Part shown: positions 19,206 through 26,660 of the stretch, one piece after another
Layout: the number at the start of each line of letters is the position of its first letter
Position numbering within the stretch: position 1 is the first letter of the stretch
NCBI RefSeq assembly: GCF_026626635.1
Contig: NZ_JAPNKA010000001.1
Span: forward strand, 9,842,501-9,906,500
From: Archangium lansingense
GTDB taxonomy: Bacteria > Myxococcota > Myxococcia > Myxococcales > Myxococcaceae
Length of the DNA: 64,000 nt
Direction of reading: 5' to 3'
Position numbers and translations under genes: made by a program
Notes under the pieces: generated by a model
The model's input: the letters and a program-made list of their open reading frames with translations, nothing else
Told to the model about the DNA's origin: nothing
Database searches by the model: none

Positions 19206-21455
19206 GTAGCTGTAAGCCGTGGTGGAGGAAGCACCGCGCCCATCACTCGCCGTAACGGACGAGACCGTCTGCAGCACCGCTCCCAATGGCAGGTACGTGT
19301 TGGACCAGGCCGAAGAAGGCTTGTACTGCACCGTGGTGCTGCCCCCCATGGCGTTGCGGACCGAGGTCATCAACTCCAGACCATCCGCAGGGCTCCGGTG
19401 GCACTGGACTCCGCCGCTGTGCCGGGCACAGAGATCCGCCTTGCCGTCACCGTCGATGTCGGGGGTCTGGATCGTCGAGTAATGCTGTGCCGCACTCCAG
19501 CCGCTCGCGGAGGAGTAGGCAGGCCCGTCGAAGGCGTACACGAAGCCATTGCCCGTGCTGCGGTAGCACTGCATTCCACCGCTGTGCCGGGCGCAGATAT
19601 CCGATCTCCCATCACCGTTGATGTCCGGGTACTGGATGGTGGCGTTGTGCTCCGCCGCGCTCCAACCATGGGCGCTCGCCCAGCCGGGACCTTCGAAGCC
19701 GTAGACGAAGCTGGTGCCCGTGCCGAAGTGACACTGGATGCCGCCGCTGTGCCGGGCGCACAGGTCCGCCTTCCCATCACCGTTGATGTCGGGGAAGCGG
19801 ATGGTGGAGTAGTGCTCCTGGGCACCCCATCCCGAGGCGTCCGTGTACGCCGGCCCGCTGAAGGCATACACGAAGCTGGTGCCCGTACTGCGCCAGCACT
19901 CGATACCTCCGCTGTGCCGGGCACAGATGTCCGCCTTCCCATCACCGTTGAGGTCCGGGTACTGGATGGTGGAGTTGTACTGGGGGGCGTGCCAGCCACT
20001 CGAGCTCGCCCAGCCGGGACCTTCGAAGCCGTAGACGAAGCCGGTGCCCGTGCCGAAGTGACACTGGATGCCACCGCTGTGCCGGGCGCACATGTCCGCC
20101 TTCCCATCACCGTTGATGTCGGGGAAACGGATGGTGGAGTAATGCTCCTGAGCGCCCCATCCCGAGGCGTCCGTGTACGCCGGCCCGCTGAAGGCATACA
20201 CGAAGCTGGTGCCCGTACTGCGCCAGCACTCGATACCTCCGCTGTGCCGGGCGCAGATGTCCGCCTTCCCGTCACCGTCGAGGTCCGGGTACTGGATGGT
20301 GGAGTTGTACTGAGGAGCGTGCCAACCGCTTGCACTCGCCCAGCGAGGACCCTCGAAGCCGTAGACGAAGCCGGAGCCCGTGCCGAAGTAGCACTGGATG
20401 CCACCGCTGTGCCGAGCGCACAGGTCCGCCTTCCCGTCTCCGTTCACGTCCGGGTACTGGAGGGTGGAGTAATGCTCCTGGGCGCCCCATCCCGAGACAT
20501 CCGAGTAGGCCGGCCCCTCGAATCCGTACTGGAAGGACACGGAGCCGCCCGAGTAGCCAAAGCCGGTGGCCGGCAGGGCGGTGCCACCGGTGATGGTGCC
20601 CGCCCCGTCGATGACCACGTCCCGGCCATACTGCCGGACTCCCGCGAGCAACGAGCGCCCGGTGCTACCGGCCGCATACGTCAGCGCATAGGCCCGGATG
20701 GAGACCGGACCAGCGGCCGTGACCAGAATGCTCTTGAGCCGGTACCGGGTCGTGCCCAACGCGTTGGAGCCGTTGGCGAAGGTGGAGACATCCGGCCGCG
20801 CCTCCCGGTACAGGCGCACCACCGTGCCGTTGTAGCTGACACTGTCCGGGTAGCAGTCCAGGGCCGGGCTGCCGTCACACCACCAGCCATAGCTGACGGT
20901 GTTGCCGGACGTGTCCGCCACGCTGCTCACACCCCAGCGGTAGGTGCCATGCGAGGTCTGGAAGAGCGGCGCGTAGTTCCTGCGCGTCCCATCCTTGCTC
21001 CATATCGTCCAGGTGTTGGCCGCGGCGTCGTACTTGATTCGCTGGTAGCTCTCGATGCGGGTGGCGTGCGTACCTCCCGTGGTGCAGCTCGGGCTCGGGC
21101 TGCCCGCCGTGCACGCCACCAGCTCCTGCCCGTCCAGCACGAACAGGTCCGCTCCGTCATAACGGGGCACGCCCTTGCCGGGACTGGCCCGAACGAGGGT
21201 GGAGAACCCCTCCAGGCTCCAACCCACGCCCGCCACACCGCTGCCTCCCGCCGAGCTGTAGGTGAGCCTCAGTGAGGGCTCCAGTCCGTGGAAGGCCGGG
21301 ACGGCGATCGGCTCCGAGGCAGAGAACGCCCCGTAGTACGTGTCCACCGACGGGGTCTGGTTCGAGGGCGCCTCCGCCAACACCGGCCCCCCCACAAGCC
21401 CGGCCATCAGTGCGAGCACGCAAGAGACCGGCGCACCCAGAAGACGGTTCTTCAT
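15609..21455 (-). CDS. YD-repeat/Rhs protein, copy C (55-residue blades)
   Basis: First gene of the tandem cluster, 1,948 residues. The ATG at 21455 has an excellent AGGAGG site. The signal peptide (MKNRLLGAPVSC...VLAEA) differs from that of A and B. After the SpvB-like part come seven 55-residue FG-GAP units (~320-690) of the type YPDLNGDGKADICARHSGG; two subtypes alternate (GFEGPGWAS and AFSGPAYTD forms). The YD-repeat shell and the ~286-residue tail then match copy A almost exactly, apart from a short insertion near the shell end (VASSTTGALVANSRG). The Rhs hallmark precedes residue ~1662. The tail has two hydrophobic segments, a charged helix and HGVLHD, but no toxin family I recognise. 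A promoter and palindromic site lie just upstream. Confidence 0.9.
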   Translation of the reverse strand: MKNRLLGAPVSCVLALMAGLVGGPVLAEAPSNQTPSVDTYYGAFSASEPIAVPAFHGLEPSLRLTYSSAGGSGVAGVGWSLEGFSTLVRASPGKGVPRYDGADLFVLDGQELVACTAGSPSPSCTTGGTHATRIESYQRIKYDAAANTWTIWSKDGTRRNYAPLFQTSHGTYRWGVSSVADTSGNTVSYGWWCDGSPALDCYPDSVSYNGTVVRLYREARPDVSTFANGSNALGTTRYRLKSILVTAAGPVSIRAYALTYAAGSTGRSLLAGVRQYGRDVVIDGAGTITGGTALPATGFGYSGGSVSFQYGFEGPAYSDVSGWGAQEHYSTLQYPDVNGDGKADLCARHSGGIQCYFGTGSGFVYGFEGPRWASASGWHAPQYNSTIQYPDLDGDGKADICARHSGGIECWRSTGTSFVYAFSGPAYTDASGWGAQEHYSTIRFPDINGDGKADMCARHSGGIQCHFGTGTGFVYGFEGPGWASSSGWHAPQYNSTIQYPDLNGDGKADICARHSGGIECWRSTGTSFVYAFSGPAYTDASGWGAQEHYSTIRFPDINGDGKADLCARHSGGIQCHFGTGTSFVYGFEGPGWASAHGWSAAEHNATIQYPDINGDGRSDICARHSGGMQCYRSTGNGFVYAFDGPAYSSASGWSAAQHYSTIQTPDIDGDGKADLCARHSGGVQCHRSPADGLELMTSVRNAMGGSTTVQYKPSSAWSNTYLPLGAVLQTVSSVTASDGRGASSTTAYSYQGGLWSSSERRFLGFRKVTSVLDAAGNYTETYYHQHVGCISKPEVTYYRNASGSLFKYSTFGYSESASAPFTSLMTERWEYECNLSASCRRTLLQIGYDQYGNGYLTYEHGDYDAAGDERTSLRGLYPNTGAYVVGLHAYENIYAGVGTSGTLLKQTLSEYDGNGTYAAAPTKGRLTRQRAWNNQTGGYVNRSFGYDAWGNLTSETDERGYTRTMEYDATYHVRETRRCNALGQCSTKTWDAAQGLVKSQTDINGNVTTYTHDALGRPVSTLLPDGSTETFAYLDWGNPGAQRIRRTLSDGTADGLWMEVYEDGLGRQYRTVKEGGYAQETLYSDGSTRVWKKSAQYGPGETPRYQVFSFDGLGRLRTITNPDGTLGQRVYGNGYVTSYDELNREKVVWTDAYGQTTQVREKNGSTYQYTTYKYDLLGNLVRVTDAAGNATTVSWDSLGRKLAGCDPDTGCSSYTYDEAGHILTYRDAKGQVSSFTYDVLGRRLTKTLADGKQVRWTYDEAGHGAGKGTLTSVMEPSGSESRNYDSAGRVTSLTKCVTGVCYTSSQSYDVAGRLARVTYPDGEAVTYGYDTAGRLGSVSGYVNAFTYNGRGQLLTAAYANGTTARFTYSDVRQWMTEASVTGPEGTLYQAGYGYDAGGRVTSMSSATNSLSNLGYGYDALNRLTSVTGNQSQAFSYDALGNITWNSQVGNYQYADGTHRHAATVAGGNTYTYDANGHLVSGGGRTLTWDADNRLASVTTASGTTAFAYDATGQRVVKSGPSGVTRYFGALVELGSRGFAKNYYAGPLLVARRDAIGPTWYHQDHLGSVRALTNQAGQKVASYDYSAFGATVASSTTGALVANSRGYGGHEVDETGLVYMNARYYDPQLGRFISPDALVPSSGNPQALNRYAYVYNNPISNTDPTGHVPVVAAIATAVSVGVATSFTGAAFVISVVGAATVTAGYVLKDPMLMSIGGVLLGASSAYVFGAGFLADKFTAQAAWVGGSVSALTSPVSPLDPQLKQAIGLAYTAQSLFHEFKHMDENIRTGADQMRERLTEQDRATILAQKQGKLDGLTDANRALRDNPSAWKPWQRQYGEAMERMTQGALSAGEAIALNPSGGLVGPGDGWMTQALEVTTGWIPGVKAHGVLHDAAGFLAGRDGFGVGPGYLYLGYNFFGMSKTLPIAGQVEGIAGTGGNSVSAIFPRLF
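19390..20540 (-). repeat. Seven 165-bp tandem repeats (propeller C)
   Basis: In-frame 165-base units encoding seven 55-residue blades. Alternate units resemble each other more than neighbours do, so a 330-base two-blade unit seems to have been duplicated. Confidence 0.86.
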
Positions 21456-21481
21456 GACTCCTCCTGGAGAATAGGAAAATC

Positions 21482-21510
21482 ATAGTATAAGTAGATTCAC
21501 TTAGGGTGAA
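21482..21510 (-). promoter_or_regulatory. Candidate sigma-70-like promoter of the Rhs cluster
   Basis: On the minus strand, TTCACC (complement of 21505-21510) is followed after 17 bases by TACTAT (complement of 21482-21487); each matches the -35/-10 consensus at four of six positions. This short AT-rich stretch stands out in the GC-rich surroundings and lies about 27 bases before the copy C start codon. Confidence 0.45.
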
Positions 21511-21519
21511 CGTTTCACC
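21496..21519. promoter_or_regulatory. TTCAC/GTGAA half-site array (possible operator)
   Basis: Three half-sites in alternating orientation: TTCAC (21496-21500), GTGAA (21506-21510) and TTCAC (21514-21518). The last two form a perfect GGTGAA-CGT-TTCACC palindrome (21505-21519) that covers the proposed -35 box. The binding protein is unknown. Confidence 0.45.
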
Positions 21520-21598
21520 AGAGAACGGCTCCCCCCGGAGAGGCCTTCGGGCCTTGCGCTAGGATGGGACCGCCACTGCCCAGGGAGATGACGACGCG

Positions 21599-22030
21599 AT
21601 GAAGAAGCGCTTTCTGCTGGTGGCCGCCGCCTTGCTCGTGCTGGCCATCGCAGTGGTGGTGTCGGAGCTCCAGGAGCCGCCGCGGCACACCCCCGAGCCC
21701 ACCGCTCCCCTCACCGACGTGGCCGGCCCCGCGCCCGTCGTGACGGTGTCCGCCCGGGAAGAGCCCCTCCCGAGGCAGGCGGAGCGCTCACCATCCGCCC
21801 AGCCCGGCCAGCCCCCGGAGACGACCACGCCGAGCCAGGTGCCCGAGGCGCCTCCGGCCCGGGTAGTGCTCCCCGCGCTCATGCCAGATCCGGCCCACCC
21901 GCCGCAGTGGACGAAGCCGCTGGCCCTGCCCTCCACGCCCTCGCCGCCAGATCCCTCCATTCCGCCCCCCATCGAGGTGGACCCGGAGCGCGGGCGCCGT
22001 CCCCAGGTGGAGGAGCGCCAGGCACCATGA
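21599..22030 (+). CDS. Small membrane-anchored Pro-rich protein
   Basis: A 143-residue protein with no recognised domain. It has a positively charged start (MKKR), one hydrophobic helix (about residues 4-21) and then a Pro/Glu/Thr-rich, low-complexity region. That suggests an anchored periplasmic linker, or a secreted protein if the helix is cleaved; there is no lipobox Cys. Its stop codon overlaps the lnt start (ATGA), so the two are translationally coupled. The GGAG upstream of the ATG is rather distant. It could help lipoprotein maturation, but only the linkage suggests this. Confidence 0.6.
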   Translation: MKKRFLLVAAALLVLAIAVVVSELQEPPRHTPEPTAPLTDVAGPAPVVTVSAREEPLPRQAERSPSAQPGQPPETTTPSQVPEAPPARVVLPALMPDPAHPPQWTKPLALPSTPSPPDPSIPPPIEVDPERGRRPQVEERQAP

Positions 22031-23682
22031 GCAGGAAGAAGGCAGCGGCCCAGCGACGCCGCCAGAAGCTCGAGGTGGAGCTCGCAGAGCAGACCCCGCC
22101 CGTCACTACCCAGGCCGAAGAGGCGCAGGCCCCCGCGCACCAGCGCACGCTCATCCTCCAGGCCCTGCTCTCCGCCGCGCTCCTCGCGCTAGCGGCGCCA
22201 CCCATGGACCTATGGCCACTGGCGCTGGTGGCGCTGGTGCCCCTCCTGCTGGGACTGCGCAACGCCACACCGATGCAGGCCCTGGCGCCCGCCTGGCTGT
22301 GCGGCTTCGCCATCAACCTCATCGGCTTCCGCTGGGGCTACATGCTGCTCGACCGCTTCGGCCACCTGCCGGCGTGGGCCCGCGTGCTGGCGCTGCTGTT
22401 GCTCGCCGCCTACCAGGCCAGTGTCTTCTCCCTCTGGGCGGGGCTGGGCACCTTCCTCACGCGCTCCGCCCGCGTGCCCTGGCTCGTCTCGCTGCCGCTG
22501 GCGGTGGCGGTGGCGGAAAGCGTGCTGCCCTTCCTCTTCCCCTGGAACCTGGCCGTCACCGTGTGGCGAGCGTGGCCGCTGTTGCAGGTAGCCGAGTTCG
22601 GCGGCGCGCCCGCGGTCTCCGCGCTGGTGGTGCTCATCAACCTCACCCTCCTGGAGGCTGGGCTGGCCCTCCGGCATGGGCATCCCCTCCCCCGGCCGGT
22701 ACGAGTGGCGTGCGGGGTGGTGCTCGCGGTGGTAACCGCCGGGCTGCTGCGGGCCATGCACGTGGCGGCAGCGCGCGAGGCAGCGCCCAAGGTGCGGGTG
22801 GGCATCGTCCAACCCAACTCCGGCACCGTCACCGCCGAGGATCGCAAGCACCGGGGTGAGCAGTACCTGGCCACCCTGCGTCAGGCCACCCACGAGCTGG
22901 CGCGCGGCGGCGCCGAGCTGGTGGTGTGGCCCGAGTCCGCCTTCCCCTACCTCTTCGATCGGCAGCTCACCCGAGAGTACGCGCCTGGGCACCCCTGGGA
23001 GCTGCGGCCCGGCTTCTCGGGGACGCTCCTCTTCGGCGCGCTCAGCCACACCTTCGGTGGCGCGCTCGTTCACAACAGTGCCGTCCTGGCCTCGCCGGAT
23101 GGCCGCATCACCGGGCTGTCCGACAAGCGCCGGCTCTTCCCCTTCGGCGAATACGTGCCCTTCGCAGATCGCTTCCCCGCCTGGGCGCAACGGGTGCGTG
23201 CGCGGCTGCCGGACTCACCGGACATCGAGCCGGGGACAGAACCACGCCTGCTGGTGAGCGGCTCCCTGCGGATCGCTCCCCTCGTCTGCTACGAGGACAT
23301 CCTCCCCAGCGCCGTCTATCCGCTGGTGCGCCAGGGGCCCAACCTCCTCGTCACCCTGGCCAATCATGCCTGGTTTGGGGATGGGGACGCGCCGTACCAG
23401 GCGCTCGCTCTGGCCACGCTGCGCAGCGTGGAGACGCGGAGAGATCTGGTGCGCGCGGCGAGCACTGGCGTCAGCTCCGTGGGGGATGCGCTCGGGCGAG
23501 TGCAGGGACACACTTCCCTCACTCTGGAACCCGGAGCACCAGAGGTGTTGGCGGGCGAGGTGGCCTTGGTGGAGCTCTTCGCGTTCGGGCCTTTCCTGGC
23601 ACCCGCCTTTCCCTTCCTGTGCGCACTGGCACTGGTGGTGTTGGCACTCCTCGGGCGCGGGGCACGCTCCAGCGCGAGCTGA
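22027..23682 (+). CDS. lnt: Apolipoprotein N-acyltransferase
   Basis: A 551-residue inner-membrane enzyme that adds the third acyl chain to the N-terminal Cys of lipoproteins. I start it at the ATG at 22027, which overlaps the upstream stop; the longer open frame has no start signal. Residues 1-40 are a charged cytoplasmic lead, then several membrane helices (to ~250), then a nitrilase-type periplasmic domain with the Glu-Lys-Cys triad: Glu303 in VVWPES, Lys367 in LSDKRR and Cys421 in LVCYED. A last hydrophobic helix closes the protein. Length and order are normal for the family. It fits a genome rich in lipoproteins, four of which lie in this window. The converging ogt gene ends 10 bases away. 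Confidence 0.95.
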   Translation: MSRKKAAAQRRRQKLEVELAEQTPPVTTQAEEAQAPAHQRTLILQALLSAALLALAAPPMDLWPLALVALVPLLLGLRNATPMQALAPAWLCGFAINLIGFRWGYMLLDRFGHLPAWARVLALLLLAAYQASVFSLWAGLGTFLTRSARVPWLVSLPLAVAVAESVLPFLFPWNLAVTVWRAWPLLQVAEFGGAPAVSALVVLINLTLLEAGLALRHGHPLPRPVRVACGVVLAVVTAGLLRAMHVAAAREAAPKVRVGIVQPNSGTVTAEDRKHRGEQYLATLRQATHELARGGAELVVWPESAFPYLFDRQLTREYAPGHPWELRPGFSGTLLFGALSHTFGGALVHNSAVLASPDGRITGLSDKRRLFPFGEYVPFADRFPAWAQRVRARLPDSPDIEPGTEPRLLVSGSLRIAPLVCYEDILPSAVYPLVRQGPNLLVTLANHAWFGDGDAPYQALALATLRSVETRRDLVRAASTGVSSVGDALGRVQGHTSLTLEPGAPEVLAGEVALVELFAFGPFLAPAFPFLCALALVVLALLGRGARSSAS

Positions 23683-23692
23683 GTCAGCAGAG

Positions 23693-24181
23693 TCACCCTC
23701 GTGCCCGAAGCTGCTGCTCATGCGCGAGCAGCCACTGCTTCGTGGGCACGCCCCCCGCGTACCCGGTGAGCGCCCCGCTGGTGCCCACCACCCGGTGGCA
23801 GGGCACGACGATGGAAATCGGATTCCTCGCGTTCGCGGAACCGACTGCCCGCGATGCCCCCTCCCGGCCGATGTGGCGCGCGAGGCCCGCATAGGACCAG
23901 GTGACTCCCAACGGAATCTCCCGGAGTGCCTTCCACACGGTCTGCTGGAAGGGCGTGCCAACCGGGTCGAGCGGAAGCTCGAAGGACACGCGCTTGCCCG
24001 CGAAGTACTCCTCCAACTGGCGCCGTGCCTCCCGCAACACCGGGTGGTCGTCTTGCTCGCTCGCGACGAGCACGGGCGCCCGCTTGTGGTTCTCCAGGTA
24101 GATGGCAGTGAGCGCCCCTTCGTTGGCGTACAGCCGCAGAGGGCCTACCGGGCTCTTCAAGGTCGTGGTGTACAGCTTCAT
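23693..24181 (-). CDS. ogt: Methylated-DNA--protein-cysteine methyltransferase
   Basis: A 162-residue suicide repair protein that takes the methyl group from O6-methylguanine. The acceptor is Cys128 in VVPCHRVVG, followed by the usual GALTGYAGG. The N-terminal half is the RNase-H-like domain of the family. The start (MKLYTTTLKSP) is the ATG overlapping the stop of the Ada-AlkA gene (ATGA), so both are made from one mRNA. The stand-alone Ogt complements the Ada-like protein, which lacks an acceptor domain of its own. Confidence 0.93.
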   Translation of the reverse strand: MKLYTTTLKSPVGPLRLYANEGALTAIYLENHKRAPVLVASEQDDHPVLREARRQLEEYFAGKRVSFELPLDPVGTPFQQTVWKALREIPLGVTWSYAGLARHIGREGASRAVGSANARNPISIVVPCHRVVGTSGALTGYAGGVPTKQWLLAHEQQLRARG

Positions 24182-25635
24182 CCGCCTGCTCCTTCCGAGA
24201 GAGAAGTCCAGAGGTGTATCGCCGCGTACGAGCGCCACGGCCGCCAGGCCTCGGCCCGCGCACCAGCCTCCTTCGCCGTCACGCCTCCGAGTGCCTTGCG
24301 AATCCCGAGATCGCTCGCGGGGAAGGCATCGGGCCAGCGCAGCGCCCTCATGGCGACGTAGTGCGCTGTCCAGGCCCCGATGCCCGGCAACGCCTCCAAT
24401 GCCGCCATCGTCCCGTCCACATCCGCGTGCCGGTCCAGCCGCACGGAGCCCTCCGCCACCGCCCTCGCCACCGCCAGCAGGCTCCTCGCCCGCGCCCCGG
24501 GCATTCCCAGCGTCGCCACGTCATCCACCGACGCCGCCGCCAGCGTCTGCGGCAGCGGGAACAGCCGCGAGACCTCCGCATGCGGACCCTCCACGGGCTC
24601 GCCGAAGCGCGCGACAAGCCTCCCGCTCAGCGTGGTCGCCGCACGCACGGTGACCTGCTGCCCGAGGATGGCGCGCACCGTGAGCTCGAACGGATCGAAC
24701 GCTCCCAGCACCCGCAGCCCCGGATGGGCCTGGACGCACTTCGCCAGGAACTCGTCGCGTCCGAGGCACTCGGAGATGACCTCCGGCTGTGCATCCAAAT
24801 CGAAGAGGGCCCGTAGCCGCGTGGCCACCTGCATCAGCACACCCGCCAGCGACAGTGAGACCTCGGCCAGGAGGGCGGGGCGCTTCGGATCCTTCCGGAC
24901 CACGAGCCAGCCCGTCTTCCCACCCAGGCGCACCGTGCGCCGATACTCGGAGTCCCCCGCATACTCGACTCCTGGAATGGCACGACCCCGCAGGTAGTGC
25001 AGCAACTGCTCCCAGTCGAGCGGCGGACGATAGTCCAGCCGAAGCACGAGCGACCGCGAGCCCTCCGCCCCGTCACTCGCGCGCCTCAGCTCCGACGGAG
25101 GCCTGCCGAAGCGCTCCTGGAAGAGCGCGTTGAAGCGCCGGACGCTCTGGAAGCCACTGGCGAACGCGACCTCGGCCAGCGGGAGCGCGGTGTCCTGGAG
25201 CAGCTGCTTCGCCAGCGCGAGCCGCCTCGACTGTGCCAGCTCGACCGGCGAGACACCGAGCTCCGCCTCCATCGCCCGGCGCAGGTGCCGGCTGGTGACC
25301 CCCAGCTCCGCCGCCAGCTCCTCCAGAGACGACTCGTTGAGAAACCCTCCCTCGATGCGCGAGACGGCAGCGGCCACCAGCCTCGGGACGGAATCCACCG
25401 GTGCGCTGCCCGGCGCCAGCTCAGGTCGGCACAGCAGGCAGGCGCGGAAGCCCGCGTGCTCCGCCTCGGCCGCCGTGCGGTAGAAGGCGCATCGCTCTTG
25501 GCGAGGCGTCTTCGCCGTGCACACCGGCCGGCAGTAGATGCCCGTCGTCGACACCCCGACGAAGAAGAGCCCATCGAAGCGCCGGTCTCGCGCGGTCAGG
25601 GCTCGGTAACAGGTCTCGTTCTCCAGCGTCTCCAT
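24178..25635 (-). CDS. Ada-type regulator fused to AlkA DNA glycosylase
   Basis: A 485-residue three-part protein. Residues 1-80 are the Ada zinc domain with Cys35, Cys39, Cys66 and Cys69 (CRPVC and CLLC), which accepts methyl from phosphotriesters and so senses damage. Residues ~85-190 are an AraC-type helix-turn-helix. Residues ~200-485 are AlkA: an N-terminal beta-sheet part, then the helix-hairpin-helix LPGIGAWTAHY and the catalytic Asp in FPASDLGI. It should remove 3-alkylated purines and control its own operon in response to methylation. I start it at METLENETCY (25635); the open frame runs further upstream without support. It is coupled to ogt. This fusion is known in several proteobacteria and actinobacteria. 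Confidence 0.92.
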   Translation of the reverse strand: METLENETCYRALTARDRRFDGLFFVGVSTTGIYCRPVCTAKTPRQERCAFYRTAAEAEHAGFRACLLCRPELAPGSAPVDSVPRLVAAAVSRIEGGFLNESSLEELAAELGVTSRHLRRAMEAELGVSPVELAQSRRLALAKQLLQDTALPLAEVAFASGFQSVRRFNALFQERFGRPPSELRRASDGAEGSRSLVLRLDYRPPLDWEQLLHYLRGRAIPGVEYAGDSEYRRTVRLGGKTGWLVVRKDPKRPALLAEVSLSLAGVLMQVATRLRALFDLDAQPEVISECLGRDEFLAKCVQAHPGLRVLGAFDPFELTVRAILGQQVTVRAATTLSGRLVARFGEPVEGPHAEVSRLFPLPQTLAAASVDDVATLGMPGARARSLLAVARAVAEGSVRLDRHADVDGTMAALEALPGIGAWTAHYVAMRALRWPDAFPASDLGIRKALGGVTAKEAGARAEAWRPWRSYAAIHLWTSLSEGAGG

Positions 25636-25766
25636 CACGAGGCTTTCGTAGCGTGGACGCCCACCCCTGTCTGGCCGTTTTCGGACCCGACCGCGAAAAT
25701 CGGGTCGCGGGCAAACGATGGCTGGAGGGTGCGTCAGCAGGGCTACACCTCGGGAGCCCGAGCGGC

Positions 25767-26660
25767 TCACTCCGGCCGCGCCGCGAGTGCCCGCGCCTGC
25801 TCGACGCTCGCCGCGCAGCGAAAGCCGAAGTGGTGGAAGACGGGCCGGTTGGCGGGCACATGGGGCCGCCGGTACACCGAGGTCGCATGCGAGGCCGGCC
25901 AGAACCACGAGCCCCCTCGCACCACCTTCTCCGTGTGCCCCGAGCAGGGCTCGCGTCCCTCGCATGGGCCCTTCGGGTCCACCCCCAGGCACGCCTCGCC
26001 GCAGTCCTTCCACGAGGGCGTGTACCAGTCCGCCACCCACTCCCAGGCGTTGCCCGCCATGTCGTAGAGCCCGTAGGGATTGGGAGGCCGCGTGCCCACC
26101 GGCTCCGGACGTCCCACGTCGGCGTGCGTCTTCGAGCGCTGCTTCTTCCCGCAGCTCCGTCCCCGGCTGTCCTGGATGATCGCACGCTCGCAGGTCGCGG
26201 GCTCGTTGCCCCATGGGTAGAGCCGCCCGTCCGTGCCCCGCGCCGCCTTCTCCCACTCGGCCTCAGTCGGCAGGTGCTTGCCGTGAGCCTCGCAGTAGCC
26301 CTTCGCGTCGTACCAGCTCACCCCGTTGATGGGCTGCCGGGGATTGTCGAAGTCCCGGTAGTTCGGCCCGCCCTTCCCGCACCGGCCCTCCTTCTCGCAG
26401 GCCTTGTAGTCGCCGTACGTCACCTCGTGGGTGTCCATGTAGAAGGTCTGCACCCAGACCTCCGCCTGGGGCCTGGCCGGCGCGTGCTTCCCCTGGTTCA
26501 CGCCGCGCAGAAAGGGGCCGCCGGGAATGCAGGCCATGCCCGACACGGGTGCTTCGAGGCAGGGCAACACCTCGGGAGTACCGGGAGACGGCGCCTGTGC
26601 CCCCGCCACGCCCGCCCCCCCGAGTCCGAGCACGAGGAAGAACCACCTCGCACGGCTCAC
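25767..26660 (-). CDS. Secreted FGE/SUMF1-fold protein lacking the Cys pair
   Basis: A 297-residue protein with a signal peptide (cleavage after AGAQA) and a formylglycine-generating-enzyme fold. Family motifs include IPGGPFLRG, the HEVTYGDY segment, LPTEAEWEKAARG, YPWGNE, MAGNAWEWVADW and VVRGGSWFW. In true sulfatase-activating enzymes the RGGS block is followed by two active-site Cys; here it reads WFWPASHATSVYRR with no Cys, so formylglycine formation is unlikely. No sulfatase lies nearby. It probably keeps the fold for binding or another oxidation. Eight further Cys suggest disulfides. Its ATG overlaps the stop of the upstream gene. Confidence 0.85.
   Translation of the reverse strand: MSRARWFFLVLGLGGAGVAGAQAPSPGTPEVLPCLEAPVSGMACIPGGPFLRGVNQGKHAPARPQAEVWVQTFYMDTHEVTYGDYKACEKEGRCGKGGPNYRDFDNPRQPINGVSWYDAKGYCEAHGKHLPTEAEWEKAARGTDGRLYPWGNEPATCERAIIQDSRGRSCGKKQRSKTHADVGRPEPVGTRPPNPYGLYDMAGNAWEWVADWYTPSWKDCGEACLGVDPKGPCEGREPCSGHTEKVVRGGSWFWPASHATSVYRRPHVPANRPVFHHFGFRCAASVEQARALAARPE

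Noticed and set aside
25636..26256. Upstream extension of the Ada-AlkA frame
   Set aside because: Would overlap the FGE-like gene in another phase; the Ada domain begins at METLENETCY.
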